Part shown: piece after piece, positions 17,661 through 28,561 of the stretch | How the letters are laid out: every line of letters starts with the position of its first letter | Numbering within the stretch: the first letter of the stretch is position 1 | NCBI GenBank assembly: GCA_001543005.1 | Contig: LFLB01000002.1 | Span: 123,281-187,280 of the forward strand | From: Candidatus Spongiihabitans thiooxidans | Lineage (GTDB): Bacteria > Pseudomonadota > Gammaproteobacteria > Arenicellales > Poriferihabitantaceae | Direction: 5' to 3' | DNA length: 64,000 nt | Program-made: the position numbers and the translations under genes | Notes under the pieces: model-generated | Told to the model about the DNA's origin: nothing | The model's input: only the letters and a program-made list of their open reading frames with translations | Database searches by the model: none

Positions 17661-18749
17661 TTATCGCTTGGTCTCGACTGGTTTGGCAAATATATTATGC
17701 CGCGCTGACTGCGGAAACGCGTCGAGCAGGGTCTTTATCAACCCCGGCCCCTGATAAATAAAGCCAGTGTAGATCTGAATCAGTTTAGCACCGGCTTCGA
17801 ATTTCTGCAACGCTGATTCCGGGCTATCGATTCCTCCGATACCAATGATGGGAATTTCACCCTGCAAGTTTTGATACAACGCAGCAATCACCTCAGTGGC
17901 AGCATTTTGAACGGGAGTCCCGCTGAGCCCCCCCACTTCTTGAGCCAATGCGTGTTGTTCAACCGATCGCCGTGATAGCGTGGCATTGGTTGCCGCCACG
18001 CCATCAATGTTGTTCTGGCGCAGTATCGAGGCGATGCTTTCGATTTGGCGGCGGTCAAGGTCTGGCGCAATTTTTACAACCAACGGCACATACTTTCCGG
18101 TATTGTCAGCCAATTGCTGGCGCTCAAGATTCAAGGCGCAAAGCAATTGATTCAGAGCCTGATCCTGCTGCAAATCCCTCAAGTTCCGAGTGTTTGGAGA
18201 GGACACATTTATGGTGATGTAATCGGCATGGTTATAAACACCGCGCAGACCAATCAGATAATCCTCTATGGCGTTGTTTAACGGTGTCGCCGCATTCTTG
18301 CCAATGTTTATGCCCTTGATAATTTCAGGGTCGGCTTGCTCAAGATTTTTGACAAACTGGGTCAAACCAACGCTGTTGAATCCCATGCGGTTGATTAGTG
18401 CCCGGTGCTCGGGTAGTCGAAACATTCTGGGTTTTGGGTTGCCCGGTTGGGGTTGGGGGGTCACGGTTCCCAATTCGAGCCAGCCAAATCCCATTTTATG
18501 CAAGGCATTACATGCGTTTGCCTGCTTATCCAATCCCGCCGCCAGCCCGACCGGGTTGGGGAAAGTAATGCCCATGGCCTGCACCGATTGGGGCGGCGCA
18601 GGTCTGGATCGAGATTCGGCGCCGACCAGCATGGCGCATAATCTGGTCAATTGTTTTGATTTGGAAACCAGCCCCAGAGTATTCATCACCAGATCGTGAC
18701 TTGTTTCAGGCCCCAATTTAAATAACAAAGGTCTTAGCAAGGCATACAT
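17661..18749 (-). CDS. pyrD: Dihydroorotate dehydrogenase (quinone), class 2
   Basis: Oxidises dihydroorotate to orotate with quinone as acceptor, on the inner face of the membrane. The 362-residue protein has the class 2 N-terminal membrane-anchoring helix (MYALLRPLLFKLGPETSHDL), NPVGLAAGLDKQANACNAL, GFNSVGLTQF, TINVSSPNTRNLRDLQ with the catalytic Ser and IIGIGGIDSPESALQKFEAGA for FMN binding. The TAA of the decayed rlu remnant immediately precedes its ATG. Confidence 0.98.
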   Translation of the reverse strand: MYALLRPLLFKLGPETSHDLVMNTLGLVSKSKQLTRLCAMLVGAESRSRPAPPQSVQAMGITFPNPVGLAAGLDKQANACNALHKMGFGWLELGTVTPQPQPGNPKPRMFRLPEHRALINRMGFNSVGLTQFVKNLEQADPEIIKGINIGKNAATPLNNAIEDYLIGLRGVYNHADYITINVSSPNTRNLRDLQQDQALNQLLCALNLERQQLADNTGKYVPLVVKIAPDLDRRQIESIASILRQNNIDGVAATNATLSRRSVEQHALAQEVGGLSGTPVQNAATEVIAALYQNLQGEIPIIGIGGIDSPESALQKFEAGAKLIQIYTGFIYQGPGLIKTLLDAFPQSARHNIFAKPVETKR

Positions 18750-20406
<1,657 letters not shown>

Positions 20407-20505
20407 TTATTGGCCGTTGTGTTGTCGGCATTGGGGCATTAGAATAACCGCAATTTTATCACGGTCATCCCCGCAACCCGCCGTCTAATCATCATAATCA
20501 AGTAT

Positions 20506-20547
<42 letters not shown>

Positions 20548-20565
20548 CTTCAGGCATTTAATTTA

Positions 20566-21654
20566 TCAGGCATCCGAGGCAGATTTAATGATACCACCTC
20601 CCAGGCAGACATCATCGTGGTAAAAAACAATGGATTGTCCGGGCGTAACCGCCCATTGGGGATGGTCAAATTCGATCCGGGTATAGTTTATCCCAATCAT
20701 GGAAATAACACAGTTCTGATCGTCCTGGCGATAGCGCGTTTTTGCCTTGCAATGGGCTGGCAATATCGGCGGTAGCCCGGTTATCCAGTGTAGTTGTTCC
20801 GCCACCACTATTTTTTTCATCAAGGCGGGGTGGTCGTGGCCTTGCACCACATAAACGATATTTCTTTTTACATCTTTTTCCACCACATACCAGGCCGCGC
20901 CATCGCCGCCAATCCCCAAGCCTTGGCGTTGGCCGATGGTGTAGTAGTATGCGCCTTTATGTTGGCCTATGGTTTCTCCTTCAAGCGTTTTTATCTGGCC
21001 ATCCTGGGTGGGTAAAAACCGACTGAGAAAATCGCTGAAACGGCGTTCTCCAATGAAACATATCCCGGTGCTGTCCTTTTTATCGTGTGTCGGTAATGAC
21101 AGTGTCTTCGCCTGTTCCCGCACCTGTTGTTTTCGCATTTCACCAATCGGAAAGGAAGCGTAACGCAATGCGTCCTGACCCAATGTATGTAAAAAATAAC
21201 TTTGATCCTTACGCCGGTCCCGTCCTTTTCTAAGCACATAATTACGATGGCTGTAATGACAATGTTGTTTTTCAATTCTGGCGTAGTGACCGGTTGCGAT
21301 AAAGTCCGCCCCCAGATGCATTGCCCAATCTAAAAACGCCTTGAATTTTATCTCCTTGTTGCAAACTACATCGGGATTTGGAGTGCGACCGTTGCGGTAT
21401 TCTTCAAGAAATAACTGGAATACCCGAGTCCAATACTCGTATGAGAAATTTATTGTTTTAAGTTCGATATCGAGAAGTTTGCAAACTTCTTCCGCATCGG
21501 CAAGATCTTCCGCTGCTGAGCAATATTCCTCGTTATCATCCTCTTCCCAGTTTTTCATGAACAGGCCAGTCACCTTATGACCTTGTTCAATCAACCTTGC
21601 GGCGGCGACCGAGGAGTCCACCCCGCCCGACATCCCTACAATAATATTATTCAC
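20566..21654 (-). CDS. mnmA: tRNA-specific 2-thiouridylase MnmA
   Basis: Thiolates U34 of tRNA-Lys, -Glu and -Gln. The 362-residue product has the PP-loop GMSGGVDSSVAAARL at the N-terminus, the catalytic Cys pair in NPDVVCNKEIKF and DSTGICFIGERRF, and the C-terminal barrel with YYTIGQRQGLGI. The tRNA-Glu in this window has anticodon TTC and is a likely substrate. Confidence 0.98.
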   Translation of the reverse strand: MNNIIVGMSGGVDSSVAAARLIEQGHKVTGLFMKNWEEDDNEEYCSAAEDLADAEEVCKLLDIELKTINFSYEYWTRVFQLFLEEYRNGRTPNPDVVCNKEIKFKAFLDWAMHLGADFIATGHYARIEKQHCHYSHRNYVLRKGRDRRKDQSYFLHTLGQDALRYASFPIGEMRKQQVREQAKTLSLPTHDKKDSTGICFIGERRFSDFLSRFLPTQDGQIKTLEGETIGQHKGAYYYTIGQRQGLGIGGDGAAWYVVEKDVKRNIVYVVQGHDHPALMKKIVVAEQLHWITGLPPILPAHCKAKTRYRQDDQNCVISMIGINYTRIEFDHPQWAVTPGQSIVFYHDDVCLGGGIIKSASDA

Positions 21655-21681
21655 GACACCACTATTAAGGGAAGCGACTGT

Positions 21682-22392
21682 TCACTCCGTATTTTCGGAC
21701 TCTATTAAGCGAGTCGGAAATGACTGTTTTTGCTCATGGCGATCATCATCCCGAGAATCATCAATAACCGCACTGAGCATGTTGATGTCTTCCCAGTCTT
21801 TGCTTGCCTGGATTACCGGCAAATAGCCATTAGGCTGGAACCAGGAATCAACTACAAACCGGGTGCCGCTGGATTTTTCCATTATTTGCCCGGCCCAATG
21901 CTGATCAAAAATCGCTTTGCGATAGGCTTGCTCAATAACTGTGTGATATTTTAAAAAGCCGTTCAATTCCAATAGCCGTAAATATGTCGTGGTGTTGACT
22001 GCTTCATCGATGCAATCCTGTTGACCGGGAAATAAATCTGAAACATCGTTCCGGTCGGCAGGCAAATCAAACGCAAGATCACGATAGGTTGGGGTATGTC
22101 TGCCGATCAACGCTTCCATCCAGCCGATTGCCTTCTTGATTTGTTCGCGTTCCTGAGCCGGGGTTTCCGCTACCGGATTGAACCAGCCCACAACCTCAGT
22201 CCATTCTGTAATCGGTAAATTGACGATAGAACTATTTTTGCATCCAAAATCATAGCAAACAGGAATGGCATCCAGCGTGACGTAGGAAGGGGCTATAATG
22301 CCTTGCTCCTTACCGGCCCAGCTGGCAAGCGAAAAAGCCAGCGAGATTATTGCAACAATTATTTTCATCACGGTTATTTTCATCATAATCAC
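21682..22392 (-). CDS. Secreted protein of unknown function with a possible Cys-His-Asp triad
   Basis: A 236-residue protein with a signal peptide (IIVAIISLAFSLASWA). The mature part contains QQDCIDEAVNTTTYLRLLE, QHWAGQIM and TRFVVDSWFQPNGYLP, so a Cys, a His and an Asp occur in the order seen in transglutaminase-like cysteine peptidases. Two further Cys (CYDFGC) lie near the N-terminus. The fold assignment is inference. It overlaps nothing but lies 27 bp upstream of mnmA and 2 bp after the NUDIX gene, suggesting one operon: NUDIX, this gene, mnmA. Confidence 0.7.
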   Translation of the reverse strand: MIMMKITVMKIIVAIISLAFSLASWAGKEQGIIAPSYVTLDAIPVCYDFGCKNSSIVNLPITEWTEVVGWFNPVAETPAQEREQIKKAIGWMEALIGRHTPTYRDLAFDLPADRNDVSDLFPGQQDCIDEAVNTTTYLRLLELNGFLKYHTVIEQAYRKAIFDQHWAGQIMEKSSGTRFVVDSWFQPNGYLPVIQASKDWEDINMLSAVIDDSRDDDRHEQKQSFPTRLIESENTE

Positions 22393-22394
22393 TT

Positions 22395-22952
22395 TTATCG
22401 GGGCAAGTCTAACTGTTGTACGCAGTTCAGGGGTAGTCGATTACCATTCTCAAAATCAGCAATACACTTTAATACAACCTGACTTCGTAAATGTTCTGAA
22501 TTGTTTTCAAGCGTTGATCGGTCCAACCACACAACTTGTTCGATCGCCGGGTCCAGCGAATAATTTTCGTTTAAGGCAATCAGTTCGCCAGAAAAAGTAA
22601 ATCTCATATAGGTTTTGCCATTGCCAGCAACAAATTGATAGATGCCGCTGAGGTAATTTGGTTCAAATTCCCATCCGGTTTCTTCCAGAGTTTCGCGTTT
22701 TACCGCCTCAATCAAAGACTCCCCTTGTTCAACATGTCCCGCCGGCTGGTTGATTACACTGTCTCCCCGATAGCGCTCCCTGACCATTAAGTATTTGCCG
22801 TCTCGTTTTGCGATGCAAGCCACGGTTACATGGGGGTGCCAACGACCGCCATTGTCATGACCACTGTCTTGGATATTAGTCCGATCTTCTTTAAGGCGCA
22901 TCTTTTTGGAAGGGACGTGGTGTTTGTAACAGGTTACGGCTTTGGGTTTCAT
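22395..22952 (-). CDS. NUDIX hydrolase, NudJ-like
   Basis: A 185-residue NUDIX protein. The box G-x5-E-x7-R-E-x2-E-E-x-G is complete (from GHVEQGE to RETLEETGW). HPHVTVACIAKRDGKYLMV and the INQPAGHVE context resemble NudJ, which hydrolyses nucleotides and thiamine pyrophosphate precursors and often lies next to mnmA. An alternative start is the Met at residue 18. The N-terminal stretch before HPHVTVA is unusually long for NudJ. Confidence 0.88.
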   Translation of the reverse strand: MKPKAVTCYKHHVPSKKMRLKEDRTNIQDSGHDNGGRWHPHVTVACIAKRDGKYLMVRERYRGDSVINQPAGHVEQGESLIEAVKRETLEETGWEFEPNYLSGIYQFVAGNGKTYMRFTFSGELIALNENYSLDPAIEQVVWLDRSTLENNSEHLRSQVVLKCIADFENGNRLPLNCVQQLDLPR

Positions 22953-23074
22953 CCGAATCGGCGCATGAGAGGATAAGACCTGAATAGTAAAAACATAGTA
23001 CAGTCCATGTCAAATATAAATTCGCCACAGGATTCAACCAGAACCACGGTTTTTACAAAAAGATACGCCTTATT

Positions 23075-23347
23075 TTATTCTTCTTGTTCTTTCCAGGCAT
23101 CGGGCAAGACGATACCGTCGCCAAACAAATAGGCTTCCATTTGGCTGGCCAGATATTTTTTGTGTTCTCGATCCAAAGGATTGAGTTTGTATTCGTTTAT
23201 TAAAATGGTCTGCTGCCTTAGCCAATCTTGCCAGGCTTGTTTGGAAATCTGATCGAATATCCTTTGACCCAACTCCCCGGGCCAGGTTCGGTGATCCAAT
23301 CCCTCGGCCTCCGTGCCGAGTTTGGTACAGGTGATCATTCTACTCAT
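23075..23347 (-). CDS. yggX: Fe(2+)-trafficking / oxidative damage protection protein YggX
   Basis: A small protein (90 residues) that limits oxidative damage and helps iron traffic to Fe-S proteins. [38 protein letters not shown] and [11 protein letters not shown] match the family. ATG 23347 is chosen as MSRMITC fits the family start; the ATG two codons upstream is the alternative. In many gammaproteobacteria yggX directly follows mutY; here mutY lies 13 kb away (36776) on the same strand with the defence island between them. Confidence 0.96.
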   Translation of the reverse strand: MSRMITCTKLGTEAEGLDHRTWPGELGQRIFDQISKQAWQDWLRQQTILINEYKLNPLDREHKKYLASQMEAYLFGDGIVLPDAWKEQEE

Positions 23348-23470
23348 TGTCATTATTGTATGTGTTGACTAAATGGTTGACAAGGATAATTTATTTCATT
23401 GGGGGGCATGAATGATTTGGTACTGCCACCATTGTTGATGCTGACTCTGTGGATTTTTAAAATAAATCTT

Positions 23471-24280
23471 TCAGCAGTTTTTTCTTGGATAAAACACACC
23501 AATAATGATAAATGGATTGTTAGCCCAGCCATGGAAGCGTAAGGTTGTGCCTAAAAATAGTAAAATATCATGTTCTTGCGTGAATCTAGTAAAATATTTT
23601 TCTCTAACCTGTTCTACTGCCTGCTTTTCATTGCCTCCACATTGTCTTAAACAATTCCAATACAACGCACCAATTTCCCAATCCTCAATCATTAAAGTTG
23701 ATTGTTTGCCATTTACATCTTCAAATTTATATGAAAATTTATAAGGCAATTTTTTTACCAGCGCAAATTCTTTTTTTATTTCTTCTTGGGTTTGTAAAAG
23801 TGATAATTGCTGTGATTTTACTTTTAATATTTCTATCTTTTTAGCGTCCCATTCTCTACTCGCTTTTTCAATAACAAAATCAATAATTTTGGCAGGTTTA
23901 AAGGTGGCTAAGGATAATAAATTTTCTGTATTGGCTTTGTTAATTAAAACTGCCAAATCTTCGTATATATCGCCTTTATCAACAACCAGTTTACGCTCAT
24001 GCCAATTTTGTTTAGTGTCTAATTGCTTAATGAGTTTTAGAGATTCAAAATTTAAAACCTTGTGGCTTTCTGGCCTATTATCAGAACTATTACGCACTAA
24101 ATCCAATTCTACCCACTGCCATTTTTTGTATTGTCGTTCATTTTTTAATGCCCTAAACGGCAGTGGATAAATCCTAATCCAAGTACCATCTTCTAAAAAC
24201 CCCGCTGTGCAAACCAACTCGTTATATTTAATTGATAATGTTGGATAGGTTTTAACGCTAATCAGAACTTTGGTTAGCAT
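23471..24280 (-). CDS. Island protein of unknown function, possibly OB-fold containing
   Basis: A 269-residue protein starting MLTKVLISVKTYPTLSIKYN, with GTWIRIYPLPFRALK, WVELDLVRN, DWEIGALYWNCLRQCGG and FLGTTLRFHGWANNPFIIIG. The WIR-YP-PFR segment recalls the dual-OB type domain found next to DUF488 proteins in defence islands, a weak resemblance. It is the last gene of the - strand island operon, 2 bp after the DUF488 gene. AT-rich like its neighbours. No catalytic motif can be identified. Confidence 0.7.
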   Translation of the reverse strand: MLTKVLISVKTYPTLSIKYNELVCTAGFLEDGTWIRIYPLPFRALKNERQYKKWQWVELDLVRNSSDNRPESHKVLNFESLKLIKQLDTKQNWHERKLVVDKGDIYEDLAVLINKANTENLLSLATFKPAKIIDFVIEKASREWDAKKIEILKVKSQQLSLLQTQEEIKKEFALVKKLPYKFSYKFEDVNGKQSTLMIEDWEIGALYWNCLRQCGGNEKQAVEQVREKYFTRFTQEHDILLFLGTTLRFHGWANNPFIIIGVFYPRKNC

Positions 24281-24282
24281 AA

Positions 24283-25179
24283 TTACAAATGCACGGTTTT
24301 TGTTTGATGGTGTGTTGTAAGATAATCACTTACACAATGGCGATGACACTCGCGGTGTGATTTTTCAAAACAAGTGAGTGCAATTCTTGAGTATTTTTTT
24401 TGTAAATCCAACACTTCATTCAGTGCTTCTTCTCTATTGGGTAATGTGGTTTTATACTCATCAAATAATTTTTTATACGACTCTTGATTGTTTAAATCTT
24501 GTCGTTTACTAGATTCAATACCCAATTCTGGTATATGCACATAATCAATGCTCAATTTGGGCAAAGTATTACTCAAAGCTTTATAGCTAAAACCAAATTT
24601 ACGGCTGAAAGGATTTTTTCTCACATCTATCAGTAGTTTTATGTCATTTTTAATCAGTTTATTAATATATGCCTCAAGACTAATACCCTCATAACCAAGC
24701 GTATAAATTATTGCCTCTTCATTGGTTAAACTTATCTGTTGTTGTTTAATTTTTTGCACGACTTCTGATGAGCAAATATTAGTGATTTTGCTGTTGATGG
24801 CATAATAAGGATAATGCTCATAGACAAATTTAATGAGTTCATTCCTTCTTAATCGTTTTTGTTCTTTTGGGTAGTCAAACAATTTATTACTATCTTTTGT
24901 TTTTAACCAAGTAATAGGATTATCTATTGTTAATTTTATTTTCGTGTCTATCATTTCAATAAACCCTTGCTCAGACAAGTCCAGTAAATCTTTATCTAAT
25001 TGAAAAGAATAACAACCATATTGATAGGGCACAAAATCATAGCCCATTGGGGTTTTCTCGGAAAATAAAAAACTGTGTTTATGTAATTCAGTCCTAGTAA
25101 TTTCAGCATCAATAAAATGCAATAAAGACAATAAAAGTCTTTGGCGATAAAATTTCGGCTTGTCCTTTTGAGTGTTCAT
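24283..25179 (-). CDS. DUF488 family protein with an N-terminal helical domain
   Basis: A 298-residue protein. The C-terminal half is DUF488: IYTLGYEGISLEAYINKL, LLIDVRKNPFSRKFGFS, then YVHIPELGI, and LTCFEKSHRECHRHCVSDYL with the conserved Cys-His cluster. The N-terminal 150 residues (RQRLLLSLLHFIDAEITRTE, YQYGCYSFQLDKDLLDL) are helical and may be a winged-HTH or Panacea-like domain; this is uncertain. ATG 25179 is chosen; an upstream TTG 25212 would overlap the methylase gene. DUF488 proteins are frequent companions of R-M systems, but their activity is unknown. Confidence 0.85.
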   Translation of the reverse strand: MNTQKDKPKFYRQRLLLSLLHFIDAEITRTELHKHSFLFSEKTPMGYDFVPYQYGCYSFQLDKDLLDLSEQGFIEMIDTKIKLTIDNPITWLKTKDSNKLFDYPKEQKRLRRNELIKFVYEHYPYYAINSKITNICSSEVVQKIKQQQISLTNEEAIIYTLGYEGISLEAYINKLIKNDIKLLIDVRKNPFSRKFGFSYKALSNTLPKLSIDYVHIPELGIESSKRQDLNNQESYKKLFDEYKTTLPNREEALNEVLDLQKKYSRIALTCFEKSHRECHRHCVSDYLTTHHQTKTVHL

Positions 25180-25198
25180 AAGTAATATTTTACGGTTA

Positions 25199-28100
25199 TT
25201 ATTTTGCCTCAATGATTTTTATCTCATCAACGGTTAGCTTGTAGAGTTGATAAACCATTTTATCAATTTGTGTTTCTAATGCGGTGGTGTCTTGGTTTTG
25301 TGCTTTGGCGGTGAGGATTTTATCGACTAAGGTTATAAAGGGTTGTTGGGCGGTGCTTGGGATTTTGGGGATTGGGAGTTGTTCTACATAAATTTTTCTG
25401 AATTCAAAGCCGCCACTACTTAGCAAACTCCCCATTTGCTTTAGATACCAAAATGATAATTTGCTATTTAGAGGGGCTGTTAAAAATAATACATTTTTAT
25501 TACTGGTTATCAAAAAGCATTTATCATTGGTATAAATTCTACTTGTGTCATAAGTAAATCTTGGATTGCTGGCAATAATAGGATAAACAATCTTTTCTTT
25601 TTCAAACTCGGCTAAATACGTATCGCTTGGATTATTATCTAATTCCAACCAGTGGTGCTGTCCTTGATTTCCTTTCCCACCATATCTACATTGCCCTCTT
25701 TTTTGTAGTTTTTCTTTATATTGTAATAAATGGTTATAAATTGCTGGGTATTTTTCTTGTACATATTTGTTGGATTGATATTTTGCTAAAATAACCCACA
25801 ACCCCGCCCAATGATGCTCATACGCCTTAATATCCCTACCGCGTAAAATGGGTTTGATAATCTCAGCGGATTTTGGATCGGTGGCGATTAACTCATCTTT
25901 TTTGGCAGTGTTGATAATAAAGGCTTCGTTAAATCCTGTTTTTATGCCGTAATTAATATTTATATCCCACTCTTTCAACGGTGTGCCAATGTTCTCTATT
26001 TTCTTTTTAAGGACTAATACCTCAGGGGCTTGCAAGGTATAAGCATTATCAGATAAATCAGCAATGGGCAGGGTAAATAGTGGATTTTTCTCATCGGGTA
26101 ATTGCTTGGCGTAATGCAAACTATCATCGCCCTGTTTGCCGCATAGTAGGATATTGGTATCCACGGTGGCATTTTCAAAAATTTGCTCGCCTTCAAAATC
26201 AATGATTTGCTTTAAATGTGCGGTGTTTTTAAAGAAAAGCCGCAGTTTCTCACCATATTTTGCCCGCATCCATTTGTTAGAAGTGATGTAGCATAAATGC
26301 CCTGTTTCACTTAAAAGATTAAAGCCTTTTTCATAAAAATAGGTGTAGATGTCAGCGGTGCCGGTGAAGACTCGGTAATCCCGTTGAAATTGTGGTTTAA
26401 ATGCTTTGATGGATTCTTGGCGGATGTAGGGCGGATTACCGAGCACAATATCAAAGCCGTTTTGTGACTCAAACATCTCGCTAAAATCAATTTTAAAATC
26501 AAAATCTATCGTATAACCTACGGCATCTGCCATTTTCTGGTAACAAGTTTTAATTTTATCGTCTATTTTTTGTTTGAGTTTCTTCTTTTCATCATGATTG
26601 GCTTCCGTAAAAAATCTATGTTTAAGCGGCTTTATTGCTACCAATAAATCTTTAATGCTCTGAGTGCTATAGTCTTTGGGTATTCCAATCAGGGAATTAC
26701 CGACTTCAAAATGATAATCTAAATTAGGCAAAGGCTGAATGCCGAAGTTTTTATCTTTATAAGCATTGGTTTTTTGTTCAATGGTGAGGCTGATAAAAAA
26801 GCGTAATTGACTGATTAAAATAGCAATAGGTTGAATATCCACGCCATAAATGCAGTTTCCAATTAAAACCAGTTTTTTACCATAAGCATTGTAATTATTT
26901 TGTTTTGAAAAAATGGTTTCAATATTCGTTAATGTCGTTGTTCTTGTTTGTGTATCTGTTAGTTCATTAGCTTTGTCTATTTGTTGCTGTTTAAAATGGA
27001 TATTTTCTGAGTCTATTTTTTCTAAGATGAATACCAATCTTTGTAAAATACCCATAGGAAAGGCGCCGCTACCAACCGCGGGATCCAGGATTTTTAAGCT
27101 GTCAATGGTGGTGATAATGGTTTTTATTTGTTCGCTGGTTAAATCATGTTGGTCTTCAGTAAACAGGGCGCTGATTTGTGCATCGTTTAGGCGGGTGTGT
27201 TGCTTGAAGTGTTGTTTCAGGCTTTCATCTACCATATAACTCACAATCTCACGCGGGGTGTAAAAACTACCAGTGGCTTTGCGGGCTTGATTGCCAGTTT
27301 CTGGGTTATAGCTTGCCAGTAAGTTTTCAAATACCTTGCCTAGTAATTCCGGGTCAAGGGCGACTTCTACATCAAGCGGCGTGCTTTCTTCAACGGTAAA
27401 TTGGTATTGATTAAAAATATCAATCAAACCTAAATCGTTTTCATTATTAAAGAACAGCGAATTTTTTAAGCTTAACGGATTGTTATTATGTTCTGAAAAA
27501 CCTTCCGCTCGTAGCATGTTTTTTTCTGGGCGAACATTTTTATTCCAGTTATCTATTAACTGTTTGTCTTGGGCATTGATTATCTTATTGCCTTTGTCAT
27601 CTTTAAGATGTTCTTCTAACTTTCTGTCTAAACTTTCAAATAAACCGCCGTTTAAGAACGGGGTTTGACTGAATAATTTTTTCCACTTTTTCTCATTCTT
27701 TACTAAATTATGGTAGCGGTATCGGTATTGATTGCCGTAGTCTTTGTTTTTGCCGTTAAATCTTTTATTGGCTCTGAAAATTCGCTTACTGATTTCAATA
27801 TTGAGCGTGGCAAAAAACAGATTTTGCAGGATGGCTTTATAAAAACTGCTTGGTTTATCGTAATCAATCAAGGCCGCTAATTTTTCCCGATTGAATAAAT
27901 CGGCATTGATAAGTTTTTTCTCTTTTAAGAACCAGATGAATAGCAAGCGGGTGAGCAGGCGGATGAGGCTGGTTTCTGTGTGGTTTTCGGCTCCTTCATC
28001 ATTGGGGAAGACGACCTGCTTTTGCGCTCTTTCATACCAGCGATAAAGTTTATCGTAAAACTCTTTGTTTAAGGCTTCAACGGCAAAGGCAGTTTTCAAA

Positions 28101-28561
28101 TCGTCTAAGGTGGATTGCTTGCTGAGTTTGCTAAAGCGCTCTGTTGCGGTTCTGGTTTGCGCTCCGACGCCTAAAAGATAAGTAAAGCGTTTGCTGGCGG
28201 TTTGGGTTTCTTTTATACCCTCATCAGTAAGCGCCCATTCAATGGCAATAAAACTAAACCGCCACTGCCCGTTTTGCTCATCCACATAAACCGCTAATGC
28301 CCCGTCTTCGCTGTGGATTTCCCTGGCGACAAGGTTGCGAAGTTGCACGCGGTTTCGGGCTAATTGGGTGTGCGGTTTGATATGAATTTCAAAAACCGGT
28401 AATTGTTTGTCGTCAGCGGTGGTGATATAGCCTAAGCGCTGAAAACTTTTAACATCGTTATCCGCTATGGTTATGGGCGCCAGCGACTGGCTAAATCTGA
28501 ATCTATCCACTAGAAAATCAAGGTAATCGCTTTGGTGGTAGGGTTGGTTTAATAATTGCAT
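25199..28561 (-). CDS. Eco57I-class (type IIG-like) DNA methyltransferase
   Basis: An 1120-residue protein. FYTPREIVSYMVDESL near residue 433, the AdoMet motif ILDPAVGSGAFPMGIL near 490 and the catalytic IVLGNPPYIRQES near 707 define a gamma-class N6-adenine methylase. A TaqI-like specificity region follows (GFEFRKIYVEQLPIPKIP near the C-terminus). The N-terminal 400 residues include a helical part and AVYVDEQNGQWRFSFIAIE, which could be a degenerate nuclease, so it may be a single-chain restriction-methylation enzyme. It overlaps the receiver-like gene as TAATG, so it belongs to the same operon. Confidence 0.9.
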   Translation of the reverse strand: MQLLNQPYHQSDYLDFLVDRFRFSQSLAPITIADNDVKSFQRLGYITTADDKQLPVFEIHIKPHTQLARNRVQLRNLVAREIHSEDGALAVYVDEQNGQWRFSFIAIEWALTDEGIKETQTASKRFTYLLGVGAQTRTATERFSKLSKQSTLDDLKTAFAVEALNKEFYDKLYRWYERAQKQVVFPNDEGAENHTETSLIRLLTRLLFIWFLKEKKLINADLFNREKLAALIDYDKPSSFYKAILQNLFFATLNIEISKRIFRANKRFNGKNKDYGNQYRYRYHNLVKNEKKWKKLFSQTPFLNGGLFESLDRKLEEHLKDDKGNKIINAQDKQLIDNWNKNVRPEKNMLRAEGFSEHNNNPLSLKNSLFFNNENDLGLIDIFNQYQFTVEESTPLDVEVALDPELLGKVFENLLASYNPETGNQARKATGSFYTPREIVSYMVDESLKQHFKQHTRLNDAQISALFTEDQHDLTSEQIKTIITTIDSLKILDPAVGSGAFPMGILQRLVFILEKIDSENIHFKQQQIDKANELTDTQTRTTTLTNIETIFSKQNNYNAYGKKLVLIGNCIYGVDIQPIAILISQLRFFISLTIEQKTNAYKDKNFGIQPLPNLDYHFEVGNSLIGIPKDYSTQSIKDLLVAIKPLKHRFFTEANHDEKKKLKQKIDDKIKTCYQKMADAVGYTIDFDFKIDFSEMFESQNGFDIVLGNPPYIRQESIKAFKPQFQRDYRVFTGTADIYTYFYEKGFNLLSETGHLCYITSNKWMRAKYGEKLRLFFKNTAHLKQIIDFEGEQIFENATVDTNILLCGKQGDDSLHYAKQLPDEKNPLFTLPIADLSDNAYTLQAPEVLVLKKKIENIGTPLKEWDININYGIKTGFNEAFIINTAKKDELIATDPKSAEIIKPILRGRDIKAYEHHWAGLWVILAKYQSNKYVQEKYPAIYNHLLQYKEKLQKRGQCRYGGKGNQGQHHWLELDNNPSDTYLAEFEKEKIVYPIIASNPRFTYDTSRIYTNDKCFLITSNKNVLFLTAPLNSKLSFWYLKQMGSLLSSGGFEFRKIYVEQLPIPKIPSTAQQPFITLVDKILTAKAQNQDTTALETQIDKMVYQLYKLTVDEIKIIEAK

